The notes below the pieces were generated by a model. It was not told where the DNA came from, made no database searches, and saw only the letters and a list, made by a program, of their open reading frames with translations. This document shows, one piece after another, positions 8,343-17,920 of a stretch of 48,748 bases of DNA (positions within the stretch are counted from its first letter, which is position 1; each line of letters starts with the position of its first letter). Origin of the DNA: Streptomyces tauricus (GTDB lineage: Bacteria > Actinomycetota > Actinomycetes > Streptomycetales > Streptomycetaceae); NCBI RefSeq assembly GCF_014650955.1, contig NZ_BMVY01000046.1, positions 1 through 48,748 on the forward strand. The letters are read 5' to 3'. Position numbers and translations under genes: made by a program.

Positions 8343-10022
8343 ATGAGCCCCGTACTCGCCGGTATTCTCCAGTTGCTGGCACTCATAGCGGCGCTGGCAC
8401 TCGTCCACCGCCCCCTCGGTGACCACATGGCCCGGGTCTACTCCTCCGACCGCCATCTGCGCGTCGAGAAGTGGATCTACAAGGGCATCGGCGCCGACCC
8501 GGACACCGGGATGCGCTGGCCCGCGTATCTGCGCGGAGTCCTCGCCTTCTCCGCCGCCGGGGTGCTCTTCCTGTACCTCCTGCAGCGGCTGCAGGGTGTG
8601 CTGCCCGGTTCGCTCGGCTTCTCCTCGATCGATCCGGACCAGGCGTTCAACACCGCCGTCTCCTTCGTGACGAACACCAACTGGCAGTCGTACTACGGCG
8701 AACAGGCCATGGGCCACGTCGTGCAGACCGCCGGCCTGGCCGTGCAGAACTTCGTCTCCGCGGCCGTCGGCATCGCGGTCGCCGTCGCCCTCGTACGAGG
8801 CTTCGCGCGCTCCCGCGGCGGCGACCTCGGCAACTTCTGGGCGGACCTCGTCCGCGGGGTCGTCCGCATCCTGATACCGCTGTCCGTGGTCGCGGCGATC
8901 GTCCTGGTCGCCTGCGGGGTGATCCAGAACTTCTCCGGCATCCACGAGGTCGGCCAATTCGTCGATGGGCACAGCTCCGGCGGCTCGCAGCAGTGGAACG
9001 GCGGCGCGGTCGCCTCCCAGGAGGCCATCAAGGAACTCGGCACCAACGGCGGCGGCTACTTCAACGCCAACAGCGCGCACCCCTTCGAGAACCCCACTCC
9101 CTTCTCGAACCTCTTCGAGATCTTCCTGCTCCTGGTCGTCCCGTTCTCGCTGACCCGCACCTTCGGCCGCATGGTCGGCAGCCTCAAGCAGGGCTACGCG
9201 ATCCTCGCCACGATGGCCACCATCTGGGTCGGCTTCGTCGCCCTGATGATGTGGACCGAGTTCGCCCACCACGGCCCCGCCTTCGACCTCGCGGGCGGCG
9301 CCCTGGAGGGCAAGGAGACCCGCTTCGGCGTCGGCGCCTCGTCGATCTTCGCGGTGTCCACGACCCTGACCTCGACCGGCGCGGTGGACTCCTTCCACTC
9401 CTCGTTCACGGGCCTGGGCGGCGGCATCACGATGCTGGGCATGCAGCTCGGCGAGATCGCGCCGGGCGGCACCGGATCCGGCCTCTACGGCATGCTGATC
9501 ATGGCGATCATCGCGGTGTTCATCGCCGGTCTGATGGTCGGGCGCACCCCCGAGTACCTGGGCAAGAAGATCGGCACCCGCGAGATCAAGTTCGCGGCCC
9601 TGTACATCCTCATCACCCCGGCCCTGGTCCTCGTCCTCACCGCCGCGGCCATGGCCCTGCCGACCCCCGGCAACTCCATGACCAACACCGGGGCGCACGG
9701 CTTCTCCGAGATCCTGTACGCCTACACGTCCGCCGCCAACAACAACGGCTCGGCCTTCGCGGGCCTGAACGCGGACACCCAGTGGTTCAACACCACCCTG
9801 GGTCTTGCGATGCTGCTCGGCCGGTTCCTGCCCATGGTGTTCGTCCTCGCGCTGGCCGGTTCGCTCGCCGGACAGAAGCCCGTACCCGCGACCGCGGGCA
9901 CCCTGCGCACGGACAAACCGCTGTTCACCGGCCTGCTGGTGGGCGCGATCCTCATCATCACCGGTCTCACGTATTTCCCCGCGCTCGCGCTGGGTCCGCT
10001 GGCGGAGGGGCTGGCATCATGA
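8343..10022 (+). CDS. kdpA: Potassium-transporting ATPase subunit KdpA
   Basis: 559 residues, multi-spanning channel-like subunit that selects K+. The four pore-loop segments are visible: NTNWQSYYG, GTNGGGYFNANSAHPFENPTP, the STTLTSTGAVDS region, and ANNNGSAF. Length equals the family norm. The stop overlaps the kdpB start (ATGA at 10019-10022). It is in the order kdpF-A-B-C; no kdpD or kdpE is in this window. Confidence 0.97.
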   Translation: MSPVLAGILQLLALIAALALVHRPLGDHMARVYSSDRHLRVEKWIYKGIGADPDTGMRWPAYLRGVLAFSAAGVLFLYLLQRLQGVLPGSLGFSSIDPDQAFNTAVSFVTNTNWQSYYGEQAMGHVVQTAGLAVQNFVSAAVGIAVAVALVRGFARSRGGDLGNFWADLVRGVVRILIPLSVVAAIVLVACGVIQNFSGIHEVGQFVDGHSSGGSQQWNGGAVASQEAIKELGTNGGGYFNANSAHPFENPTPFSNLFEIFLLLVVPFSLTRTFGRMVGSLKQGYAILATMATIWVGFVALMMWTEFAHHGPAFDLAGGALEGKETRFGVGASSIFAVSTTLTSTGAVDSFHSSFTGLGGGITMLGMQLGEIAPGGTGSGLYGMLIMAIIAVFIAGLMVGRTPEYLGKKIGTREIKFAALYILITPALVLVLTAAAMALPTPGNSMTNTGAHGFSEILYAYTSAANNNGSAFAGLNADTQWFNTTLGLAMLLGRFLPMVFVLALAGSLAGQKPVPATAGTLRTDKPLFTGLLVGAILIITGLTYFPALALGPLAEGLAS

Positions 10023-12130
10023 CGACACACCTACACACCGACGGCGAGACCGGTACGGACACCGGCGCACCGAGTGGACACACCGGCGGCGAAGGCCGCG
10101 TCGGCGGGGGTCTCTTCGACCCGAGGCAGCTGGTCAAGTCGCTGCCGGACGCCTTCCGCAAGCTCGACCCCCGGGTGATGGTCAAGTCCCCGGTGATGTT
10201 CGTGGTGCTGGTCGGCTCGGTCCTGACGACACTCTTCTCGTTCAAGGACCCGGGCGACTGGTTCGGCTGGACGATCAGCGCCTGGCTCTGGCTGACGGTC
10301 GTCTTCGCCAACCTGGCGGAGGCGGTGGCGGAGGGCCGCGGCAAGGCGCAGGCGGACACCCTGCGCAAGGCCAAGACCGACACGATCGCGCGCAGGCTGT
10401 CCAAGGACGGCGGCTCCGAGGAACCGGTGGCCGGCACCGAGCTGCGTATCGGCGACCGGGTCGTCTGCGAGGCCGGCGACATCATCCCCGGCGACGGTGA
10501 CGTCGTCGAGGGCGTGGCTTCCGTGGACGAGTCGGCGATCACGGGGGAGTCGGCCCCGGTCATCCGTGAGTCCGGCGGCGACCGCTCGGCCGTCACCGGC
10601 GGCACGAAGGTGCTGTCCGACCGCATCGTCGTCAAGATCACCACGAAGCCCGGTGAGACCTTCATCGACCGCATGATCAGCCTGGTCGAGGGCGCCGCCC
10701 GGCAGAAGACCCCCAACGAGATCGCGCTGAACATCCTGCTGGCCTCGCTGACGATCGTCTTCCTCCTCGCGGTGGCCACCCTGCCGCCGTTCGCGGACTA
10801 CGCGGGCACGCACCTCACGATGGTCGTGCTGGTGGCCCTGCTCGTCTGTCTGATCCCGACCACGATCGGCGCGCTGCTCTCGGCGATCGGCATCGCGGGC
10901 ATGGACCGGCTGGTGCAGCGCAACGTCCTGGCCATGTCGGGCCGCGCGGTCGAGGCCGCCGGAGACGTGTCCACGCTGCTGCTCGACAAGACCGGCACCA
11001 TCACGCTGGGCAACCGGCAGGCCGCCGAGTTCGTGCCCGTCGCCGGGGCCACCGAGGCCGAACTCGCCGACGCCGCCCAGCTCTCCTCACTGGCCGACGA
11101 GACCCCCGAGGGCCGTTCCGTCGTGATCCTGGCGAAGGAGCGCTACGGGCTGCGCGAGCGCCACCAGGGCGAGCTGGCGCACGCCGAGTGGATCACCTTC
11201 ACCGCCCAGACCCGGATGTCCGGGGTCGACGTCGACGGACGCAGGGTCCGCAAGGGCGCGGCCGGGTCGGTCGTCGCCTGGGTGCGGGAGCGGGGCGGCG
11301 CGGTCGCCGAGGACGTGGCGGCCCGGTCCGACCGGATCTCCGAGGCGGGCGGCACCCCGCTGCTCGTGGCCGTCGACGACGCCGAGGGCGCCCGTGTGCT
11401 GGGCGTCATCCACCTCAAGGACGTCGTCAAGGACGGGATGCGCGAGCGGTTCGACGAACTGCGCCGCATGGGCATCAAGACCGTCATGATCACCGGCGAC
11501 AACCCGCTGACGGCCAGGGCCATCGCCGAGGAGGCGGGCGTCGACGACTTCCTCGCGGAGGCCACCCCCGAGGACAAGATGGCGCTCATCAAGCGGGAGC
11601 AGGCGGGCGGCAAGCTCGTCGCGATGACGGGCGACGGTACGAACGACGCGCCCGCGCTGGCCCAGGCGGACGTGGGGGTGGCCATGAACACGGGCACCTC
11701 GGCCGCCAAGGAGGCCGGCAACATGGTCGACCTCGACTCCAACCCGACCAAACTCATCGAGATCGTCGAGATCGGCAAGCAACTGCTGATCACCCGGGGC
11801 GCGCTGACGACGTTCTCCATCGCCAACGACGTCGCCAAGTACTTCGCGATCATCCCGGCGCTGTTCGCGGCGGTCTACCCGGGCCTGGACAAGCTCAACA
11901 TCATGCGGCTGTCCTCACCGGACTCCGCGATCCTCTCCGCGGTGATCTTCAACGCGCTGGTCATCATCGCCCTGGTGCCGCTCGCCCTGCGCGGAGTGCG
12001 GTACCGGCCGGTCAGCGCCGACCGGCTGCTGCGGCGCAACCTCGGGATCTACGGCCTGGGCGGACTGGTCGCGCCCTTCATCGGCATCAAGATCATCGAT
12101 CTGCTCATCTCCCTCGTCCCCGGCCTGTGA
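10019..12130 (+). CDS. kdpB: Potassium-transporting ATPase ATP-binding subunit KdpB
   Basis: 703-residue P-type ATPase that couples ATP hydrolysis to KdpA transport. Motifs seen: ITGES in the actuator domain, the phosphorylation site DKTGTIT, KGA in the nucleotide domain, MITGDNPLTA, and the hinge MTGDGTNDAPAL. Membrane helices flank them. The N-terminal 30 residues are a hydrophilic Gly/Thr-rich extension before the conserved LFDPRQL start, longer than in E. coli. The start codon overlaps the kdpA stop. Confidence 0.97.
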   Translation: MTTHLHTDGETGTDTGAPSGHTGGEGRVGGGLFDPRQLVKSLPDAFRKLDPRVMVKSPVMFVVLVGSVLTTLFSFKDPGDWFGWTISAWLWLTVVFANLAEAVAEGRGKAQADTLRKAKTDTIARRLSKDGGSEEPVAGTELRIGDRVVCEAGDIIPGDGDVVEGVASVDESAITGESAPVIRESGGDRSAVTGGTKVLSDRIVVKITTKPGETFIDRMISLVEGAARQKTPNEIALNILLASLTIVFLLAVATLPPFADYAGTHLTMVVLVALLVCLIPTTIGALLSAIGIAGMDRLVQRNVLAMSGRAVEAAGDVSTLLLDKTGTITLGNRQAAEFVPVAGATEAELADAAQLSSLADETPEGRSVVILAKERYGLRERHQGELAHAEWITFTAQTRMSGVDVDGRRVRKGAAGSVVAWVRERGGAVAEDVAARSDRISEAGGTPLLVAVDDAEGARVLGVIHLKDVVKDGMRERFDELRRMGIKTVMITGDNPLTARAIAEEAGVDDFLAEATPEDKMALIKREQAGGKLVAMTGDGTNDAPALAQADVGVAMNTGTSAAKEAGNMVDLDSNPTKLIEIVEIGKQLLITRGALTTFSIANDVAKYFAIIPALFAAVYPGLDKLNIMRLSSPDSAILSAVIFNALVIIALVPLALRGVRYRPVSADRLLRRNLGIYGLGGLVAPFIGIKIIDLLISLVPGL

Positions 12131-12155
12131 CTCCCCTGAAAGCGTGCTGATCGTC

Positions 12156-12785
12156 ATGAACAACTCGGTCACGAACACCGCCCGGCTGCTGGGCGCGGGG
12201 CTGCGTGCCCTGCTGGTCCTCACCGTGGTCTGCGGGGTGCTCTACCCCCTCGCCGTGACGGGCGTCGCCCAGGCGCTCTTCCACTCGAAGGCCAACGGCT
12301 CCGAGATCACCTCGGACGGCAAGGTCGTCGGCTCCTCGCTGATCGGCCAGCAGGGCTACGGCCTCGACTACTTCCAGCCCCGGCCCGCCAACGGCCTGGG
12401 CGAGAACTCGGTCAACACCCAGTACAAGCTGATCCTCTCGGGTGCCACCAACCGCTCCGGCGACAACGCCGAACTGATCGCGTGGGTGAAGGAGGCGAAG
12501 GCGAAGGTCGTCAAGGACAACTCGACGGTCGACTACAAGGTGAGGCCCTCCCAGGTCCCCGCCGACGCGGTGACGTCCTCCGGATCCGGCCTCGACCCGG
12601 ACATCTCCCCGGCGTACGCCGACCTCCAGGTGCACCGGGTCGCCGAGCGGAACGGCCTGCCGGTGGACCGGGTGCGCAAGCTCGTGGACCAGCACACCGA
12701 GGGCCGCACGCTCGGCTTCATGGGCGAGCCCCGGGTGAACGTCCTCGAACTCAACACCGCGCTCAAGGACCTCACGAAGGGCTGA
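12156..12785 (+). CDS. kdpC: Potassium-transporting ATPase subunit KdpC
   Basis: 209 residues: one N-terminal transmembrane helix (LLVLTVVCGVLYPLAVTGVAQALF) and a periplasm-facing domain with GSSLIGQ, YFQPRP and SGSGLDPDISPAYA, all KdpC signatures. A GTG at 12144 is in frame, but it is one base from GAAAGC, so the ATG at 12156 is preferred. It lies 25 bases after kdpB and closes the operon. The next gene is an unrelated VOC protein, so the sensor kinase and regulator must be elsewhere. Confidence 0.95.
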   Translation: MNNSVTNTARLLGAGLRALLVLTVVCGVLYPLAVTGVAQALFHSKANGSEITSDGKVVGSSLIGQQGYGLDYFQPRPANGLGENSVNTQYKLILSGATNRSGDNAELIAWVKEAKAKVVKDNSTVDYKVRPSQVPADAVTSSGSGLDPDISPAYADLQVHRVAERNGLPVDRVRKLVDQHTEGRTLGFMGEPRVNVLELNTALKDLTKG

Positions 12786-12943
12786 CACCGGGGCGGGGCG
12801 GGGGTGGCGGAGGCGGCCAGGAGGAGCCGGTCGCGGGCCGGCGGCGGGCCGGTGGCGGGCCCGAACGCCTGGTCCGGGCCGTTGTCAGTGGCCCGCGCTA
12901 GTCTGCGGACAACTGTTCGTTCTGTCCGATCTGGGAGGTTTTC

Positions 12944-13357
12944 ATGGCTTCACGCCTCAACCCCTACATCAGCTTCGACGGCGACGCCCGGCCGGCGATG
13001 GAGTTCTACAAGGAGGTCTTCGGCGGCACGCTGAACCTCAACACCTTCGGCGAGTCCGGGGCCGCCGGCACCCCGGAGGCCGACCAGATCATGCACGGCA
13101 TGCTGGAGACCCCCAGCGGCTTCACCCTCATGGGGGCCGACACCCCACCGGGCATGGAGTACTCGCCGGGCGGCAACTTCTCGGTGAGCCTCAGCGGCGA
13201 CGACGAGACCGAGCTGCGCGGCTACTGGGAGAAGCTGTCCGCCGGGGGCACGGTGTCCGTCCCGCTGGAGAAGCAGATGTGGGGCGACGTCTTCGGGATG
13301 TGTACGGACCGGTTCGGCATCCCCTGGATGGTCAACATCGCCCAGGCACAGGAATAG
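12944..13357 (+). CDS. VOC (glyoxalase/PhnB-like) family protein
   Basis: 137 residues beginning SRLNPYISFDGDARPAMEFYKEVFGG, a typical PhnB/YjdN-type vicinal-oxygen-chelate N-terminus, with the paired DVFGMCTDRFGIPWMVN near the end. Such small dimers bind metal or small ligands; members include epoxide, bleomycin-binding and demethylase-like proteins, and most have no known substrate. GGGAGG sits 6 bases before the ATG. Its own promoter probably lies in the 158 bases after kdpC, but no clear -35/-10 pair is visible. Confidence 0.82.
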   Translation: MASRLNPYISFDGDARPAMEFYKEVFGGTLNLNTFGESGAAGTPEADQIMHGMLETPSGFTLMGADTPPGMEYSPGGNFSVSLSGDDETELRGYWEKLSAGGTVSVPLEKQMWGDVFGMCTDRFGIPWMVNIAQAQE

Positions 13358-13476
13358 CGCCAGGCCCTGGAGGTGGGCGGCCCCGCCGGGTCGCCCGCCC
13401 CGGTCGCCGGGCACCTGTGGGCGGAGCGGTCGCGGACCGGTGGCACACTGACCCGGTCACCGAAGGAGCCCCGTCA

Positions 13477-14565
13477 GTGCCCATGATCCGCAACCTCAGC
13501 AGAGTGGTCCGCCGCGCCTATCGCCGCACGGTGGACCTCAGCCATCCCGCCCGTTCCCCGCTCGGCAGCGCGGTGGAGAACTGCGTGGTCTACCGCGAGG
13601 GCGGACGGCAGCCCGGCGACTGGGCGCCGGGCGAGGCGATCCGCCGGACCCGCGAGGGCCGGGAGGGCTTCGTCTGGATCGGTCTGCACGAGCCCACCGA
13701 GGCGGAGTTCGCCGACCTCGCCGAGCTGTTCGGCCTGCATCCGCTGGCCGTCGAGGACGCGATCCACGCGCATCAGCGGCCGAAGGTCGACCGGTACGAC
13801 GACACCCTGTTCGCCGTCTTCAAGACCGTCCGGTACGTCGAGCACGAGCAGCTCACCGCGACCAGCGAGGTCGTGGACACCGGCGAGGTGATGGTCTTCG
13901 TCGGCAAGGACTTCGTGATCACCGTCCGGCACGGCAGCCACGGCTCCCTCGGTCCGCTCCGGGAAGCCCTGGAGAGCCTGCCCGACCAGCTCCAGAAGGG
14001 GCCCTCGGCGGTCCTGCACGCCATCGCGGACCAGGTCGTCGACGACTACCTCGCCGTCACGGACGCTGTACAGAACGACATAGAGGCCGTCGAGACCGCG
14101 GTCTTCGCCGAGCGCACCGCACGCGGCGACGCCGGCCAGATCTACCAGCTCAAGCGCGAGCTGCTCGAACTGAAGCGCGCGGTGGTGCCCCTGCACCGGC
14201 CCCTGCAGATCCTCGCCCATGAGCCGCCGGCCGCCGTCTCCCCGGAGATACAGCCGTACTTCCGCGACGTGGCCGACCACCTGGCCCGGGCCACCGAGCA
14301 GATCAACGCCTTCGACGGGCTGCTCGACTCGATCCTCCAGGCCCATGTGGCCCAGGTGACGGTCGCCCAGAACGAGGACATGCGCAAGATCACGGCCTGG
14401 GCCGCCATCGTCGCCGTACCGACCATGATCTGCGGCGTCTACGGCATGAACTTCGACCACATGCCGGAACTGCACTGGACGTACGGCTATCCGCTGGCCC
14501 TCGGTGTCATCGCCACCCTCTGCCTCGGCATCCACCGGGGGTTCCGGCGCAACGGCTGGCTCTGA
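13477..14565 (+). CDS. corA: CorA family magnesium/divalent metal transporter
   Basis: 362 residues. A long cytoplasmic N-terminal domain (FVWIGLHEPT, LGLHPLAVEDAI-like segment, coiled-coil helices around residues 180-290) leads into two C-terminal membrane helices. The first ends with the selectivity signature YGMNF and is followed by the MPEL loop. The GTG at 13477 has AAGGAG 8 bases upstream; the ATG two codons later is 14 bases away, so GTG is chosen. Forms a pentameric Mg2+ channel in the membrane. Confidence 0.93.
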   Translation: MPMIRNLSRVVRRAYRRTVDLSHPARSPLGSAVENCVVYREGGRQPGDWAPGEAIRRTREGREGFVWIGLHEPTEAEFADLAELFGLHPLAVEDAIHAHQRPKVDRYDDTLFAVFKTVRYVEHEQLTATSEVVDTGEVMVFVGKDFVITVRHGSHGSLGPLREALESLPDQLQKGPSAVLHAIADQVVDDYLAVTDAVQNDIEAVETAVFAERTARGDAGQIYQLKRELLELKRAVVPLHRPLQILAHEPPAAVSPEIQPYFRDVADHLARATEQINAFDGLLDSILQAHVAQVTVAQNEDMRKITAWAAIVAVPTMICGVYGMNFDHMPELHWTYGYPLALGVIATLCLGIHRGFRRNGWL

Positions 14566-14593
14566 GTCCGGCCGGCGCGGGGCGGCGGGCCCG

Positions 14594-14626
14594 ACGGGAT
14601 GCCCACCGGTGCGGCGGGCATCCCGT
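14594..14626. terminator. Bidirectional hairpin between corA and the convergent hydrolase
   Basis: ACGGGATGCCC (14594-14604) and GGGCATCCCGT (14616-14626) form a perfect 11-bp stem with an 11-base loop, 28 bases after the corA stop and 14 bases from the stop of the opposing gene. There is no U tract, as is usual for streptomycete terminators. Confidence 0.7.
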
Positions 14627-14640
14627 GAGCCGCGGGGGAC

Positions 14641-15462
14641 TCAGCTCCTGACGAAGGCCAGCAGATCGGCGTTGAAGGACTTCTCGAACTCGCCGACCAG
14701 TCCGTGCGGGGCGCCCGGGTACGTCTTGAGGGTGGCGTCCTTGACGATCTGGGCCGTCTTCGCGGCGGCGGCCCCGATGGCCACGATCTGGTCGTCCTCG
14801 CCGTGCGCGACCAGCGTGGGCACGTCGATGGCGCGCAGGTCCTCGGTGAAGTCCTGCTCGGAGAACTGCTCGACGCAGTCGTACGCGGCCTTCAGGCCGA
14901 CCTGCATGCTCCACAGCCAGAAGGACCGGCGCAGACCCTCCGACACGGTGGCCCCGGGCCGGTTGAAGCCGTAGAAAGACTCGCTGAGGTCCCAGTAGAA
15001 CTGCGAGCGGTCCGCCTCGACGCCGGCGCGGATGCCGTCGAACACCTCACGGGGGGTGCCCTCGGGGTTGTCCGCCGTCTTCAGCATCAGCGGCGGTACG
15101 GCGCCCAGCAGGACGACCTTGGCGACCCGCCGGGTGCCGTGGCGGCCGATGTAACGGGTCACCTCGCCGCCGCCGGTCGAGTGACCGACCAGGATCACGT
15201 TGTCGAGGTTCAGACCCTCGATGAGTTCGGCCAGGTCGTCCGCGTACCGGTCCATGTGGTTGCCCTGCCACGGCTGGTCGGAGCGGCCGTGGCCCCGCCG
15301 GTCGTGGGCGACGGCACGGAAGCCGTGGTCGGCCACCAGGCGCGCCTGCCCGTCCCAGGCGTCGGCGTTGAGCGGCCAGCCGTGGCTGAAGACGACCGGC
15401 TGACCGGTGCCCCAGTCCTTGTAGAAGAGTCCGGTGCCGTCGCTGGTGGTGAAGGTTCCCAT
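14641..15462 (-). CDS. Alpha/beta hydrolase, non-haem chloroperoxidase/arylesterase type
   Basis: 273 residues starting GTFTTSDGTGLFYKDWG, the usual opening of the bacterial cofactor-free chloroperoxidase group. Catalytic triad: nucleophile Ser in GHSTGGG, Asp in HGEDDQIV, His in PHGLVGEF. The oxyanion segment FSHGWPLNADAWD and the DRRGHGRSDQPW loop also match. These enzymes hydrolyse esters and can carry out perhydrolysis in the presence of acetate and peroxide. GAGAGG lies upstream of the ATG. The 216 bases before it contain TAGTGT-like sequence on this strand, but no convincing full promoter. Confidence 0.88.
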   Translation of the reverse strand: MGTFTTSDGTGLFYKDWGTGQPVVFSHGWPLNADAWDGQARLVADHGFRAVAHDRRGHGRSDQPWQGNHMDRYADDLAELIEGLNLDNVILVGHSTGGGEVTRYIGRHGTRRVAKVVLLGAVPPLMLKTADNPEGTPREVFDGIRAGVEADRSQFYWDLSESFYGFNRPGATVSEGLRRSFWLWSMQVGLKAAYDCVEQFSEQDFTEDLRAIDVPTLVAHGEDDQIVAIGAAAAKTAQIVKDATLKTYPGAPHGLVGEFEKSFNADLLAFVRS

Positions 15463-15678
15463 GGGGGACGCCTCTCTTCTCGTGTCGTTGCGTGCTCAGC
15501 TCTTCACGTGTTCAGCCGGGGGAGTGGTCCGACGCCCGCTCGATCCGCGGTGCCCCGCCGGTGGACATGCTTTCGACACTAAGCTCGTACGCCGTTTCCG
15601 CAATCCGTCGTCCGGCCACGCCGGCCACGTCGGCCGGACCGGACGGGACCGGACGGGACCGCACCGGGCCGTCGGGCG

Positions 15679-17751
15679 TCAGAGGTCCACTTCGTCCGCC
15701 AGGCCGTTCAGCGCGAGCCGGATCGCCGCCTCCGGGCCCAGCCCGCGGCCTTCCCGCACGGCTTCGGCGAAACCGGTGTCGCCGAGGGCGGCCCGGAGGT
15801 GGCGGGCGTACTCCCGGCGGAAGACGGTCGTCTCGATGTCGCCGAGCTGGGGGAGCCCGGCCGTGTACCAGAGCCGGGTCCCCACGCCCAGGAGGCGGGC
15901 CGCCCGCTCGGGCTCGCCGGCGGCGGCCTCCGCCGCGATCAGGAGGTCGGCGACCGCCGCCGCGCCGAACCGGTCATGGACGCGCCACTTGGCCGCCAGC
16001 GCCTCGCGCGCGGACCGCAGCGCCGCCTCCGGCCGCCCGAGCCCGATCCCGGCGAGGGCGACGAAGAAGTCCCCCCAGGCCCGCATCCACAACTCCCCCC
16101 GCTTCGCGCAGTCGACGCGCAGCCGCTCCGCGACGACCGCGCACCGCTCGAACGCGCCCTGCCCGGCCAGCAGATAGGCCTGCACGGCCAGCGTCAGCAG
16201 CTGGAAGAACTCCGCGCCGCCCCCGGCCCCGGGCCCCTGGACGTTGCTGCCGTACAGCAGGGCGGAGCGCGCCGACTCGCCGCGCACCGCGAGGCTCGCT
16301 CCCGTCAACGGCAGTGCGGAGACGGGCAGTCGGCGCTCCTGCGCCAGCCACACGTATGCCGCGCTCACCGACTCGGCCGCCTCCACGTCGTCCGGTACGA
16401 CGGTGACCAGCCGGTGGGCCCAGGTCGCCAGGGTGTGCCCGGGGGCGCCCTCGGGTGCCCGGCGCAGCGCCCGCTCCAGATAGCCGCGCCCCTCGTCGGC
16501 GAAGCCGCACGCGAACCAGAAGTACCAGAGCGTGCCGGTGAGTTCGAGCGCCGGTTCGGGCTCCGGCGCCGCCAGGCTCTCCTCCAGCGCGACCCGCAGG
16601 TTGGCGTGCTCCACACTCAGCCGTTCGGCCCACATGCGCTGGCCGGGGCCGAGCCACTCGGCCTCCCCCTGCCGGGCGATCCAGCGGAAGTAGTCGAGGT
16701 GACGGGCGCGTACGGCGTCCTGTTCGCCGAGGCCCTCCAGCCAGTCGGCGCCGAAGGTGCGGATGGTGTCGAGCATGCGGTAGCGCCCGGCCACGCTGTC
16801 GTGCTCGCGGGTGACGATCGACTTCTCGGTGAGGGACGCGAGCAGGGTGAGGATCTCCTCCGCGTCCAACGGGCCGCCGTGGCACACGAATTCGGCGGCC
16901 TCCACGTCCCAGCCGCCCGCGAAGACGGACAGGCGGGCCCACAGCAGCCGCTCCAGCGGGGTGCACAGCTCATGGCTCCAGCCGATCGCCGTACGCAGTG
17001 TCTGATGCCGGGCGAGCCGGGGCCGGGCGGGTGAGACGAGCAGGTCGAAACGGGAGTCGAGGCCCTGCAGCAGACGGTCGAGAGGGAAACCGCGCAGGCG
17101 GACCGCCGCCAGTTCCAGGGCGAGCGGAATGCCATCGAGCCGGGCGCAGACCGCCGCGACGGCGGCCCGGTTGGTGTCGGTCAGCGCGAACGACGGTACG
17201 GCGGCGGTGGCGCGGGCCGTGAACAGCGCCACGGCGTCGGCGTGTTCGCCGAGCGGCAGGGGTGTCACCGACAGCAGATGCTCACCGGGCACGCCCAGCG
17301 GCTGGCGGCTGGTGGCGAGGACCCGTAACTCCGGTACGTGCGCGAGGAGTTCCTGGACGACACGGCCGCACTCGGCGAGTACGTGCTCGCAGGTGTCCAG
17401 GACGAGCAGCAGGGGTCCGTCGTCGAGGTGCTCGCAGACCGCCACCAGCAGCGGGCGGAGCGTCTGCTCGGTCAGCCGGGTCGCCTCCGCCACCGCGTTC
17501 GTGAGGAGGTCCGCGTTCTGCAGATCGGAGAGTTCCACCAGCCATACTCCGCCGGGGAACGCGGCCTGTGCGGTGTGCGCGGCCCGCAGCGCCAGCCGGG
17601 ACTTGCCGACGCCTCCCGGGCCGGTGAGGGTCAGGAGGCGCGTGGAGTCGAACAGCGTCCCGATCCGGGCGAGTTCGGAGTCGCGGCCGACGAACGTGTT
17701 GGACTCGGCGGGAAGGTTGCCGCTCCTGCTGCTGCGTACCGAGGCGCCCAT
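15679..17751 (-). CDS. AfsR-like STAND ATPase without a DNA-binding domain; contains a TTA codon
   Basis: 690 residues. The NB-ARC-type ATPase occupies roughly residues 15-330: Walker A GPGGVGKSRLA, Walker B LLLVLDTCEHV (Thr where Asn is usual), sensor ATSRQPLG, GxP motif GIPLALELAA, and a winged-helix-like segment ending AGRYRMLDTIRTFG. The rest is helical TPR-like repeats. Streptomycete relatives usually carry a SARP domain in front or a LuxR HTH behind; this one has neither and stops right after the repeats. Residue 142 is a TTA leucine (17328-17326), implying bldA control. GAGGAGGAG gives a strong ribosome site. Divergent from the MEDS signalling pair, so a shared control region and a linked role are likely. 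Confidence 0.8.
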   Translation of the reverse strand: MGASVRSSRSGNLPAESNTFVGRDSELARIGTLFDSTRLLTLTGPGGVGKSRLALRAAHTAQAAFPGGVWLVELSDLQNADLLTNAVAEATRLTEQTLRPLLVAVCEHLDDGPLLLVLDTCEHVLAECGRVVQELLAHVPELRVLATSRQPLGVPGEHLLSVTPLPLGEHADAVALFTARATAAVPSFALTDTNRAAVAAVCARLDGIPLALELAAVRLRGFPLDRLLQGLDSRFDLLVSPARPRLARHQTLRTAIGWSHELCTPLERLLWARLSVFAGGWDVEAAEFVCHGGPLDAEEILTLLASLTEKSIVTREHDSVAGRYRMLDTIRTFGADWLEGLGEQDAVRARHLDYFRWIARQGEAEWLGPGQRMWAERLSVEHANLRVALEESLAAPEPEPALELTGTLWYFWFACGFADEGRGYLERALRRAPEGAPGHTLATWAHRLVTVVPDDVEAAESVSAAYVWLAQERRLPVSALPLTGASLAVRGESARSALLYGSNVQGPGAGGGAEFFQLLTLAVQAYLLAGQGAFERCAVVAERLRVDCAKRGELWMRAWGDFFVALAGIGLGRPEAALRSAREALAAKWRVHDRFGAAAVADLLIAAEAAAGEPERAARLLGVGTRLWYTAGLPQLGDIETTVFRREYARHLRAALGDTGFAEAVREGRGLGPEAAIRLALNGLADEVDL

Positions 17752-17810
17752 CGCTCCTCCTCACCCGACCGATGGCGGTCACCCTAACGCTCGGCGGCGC
17801 CCGTGTCCGA

Positions 17811-17839
17811 GTCCCGGCGGAGTGACGGAAATCGGGTAC
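17811..17839 (+). promoter_or_regulatory. Possible SigB-type promoter before the MEDS pair
   Basis: GGGTAC at 17834-17839 fits the -10 element of streptomycete SigB-like general-stress promoters (GGGTAY). GTCCCG at 17811-17816, 17 bases upstream, is only a partial match to the GTTT -35. It is 82 bases before the MEDS-STAS start. The context (STAS protein and anti-sigma kinase) makes stress-sigma control plausible, but the -35 is weak. Confidence 0.3.
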
Positions 17840-17920
17840 TCATCCTCTCCCGGAGGTGTCAACGGGCGTAGCGTGGAGACGTTCCGGCACACCGAGCGGG
17901 AGATCTGGGAGGTGCGGGAA

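Noticed and set aside
8262..9698. 478-codon minus-strand ORF opposite kdpA
   Set aside because: KdpA is unmistakable on the plus strand; the opposite frame is open only because of the high third-position G+C. Its translation is low-complexity Glu/Asp/Gly/Arg/His-rich with no motif.
12882..12904. TTGTCA and TAGTCT as a promoter for the VOC gene
   Set aside because: Spacer is only 11 bases, too short for a sigma-70-type promoter.
13474..14535. 353-codon minus-strand ORF opposite corA
   Set aside because: Shadow of CorA; same compositional cause, no ribosome site or recognisable domain.
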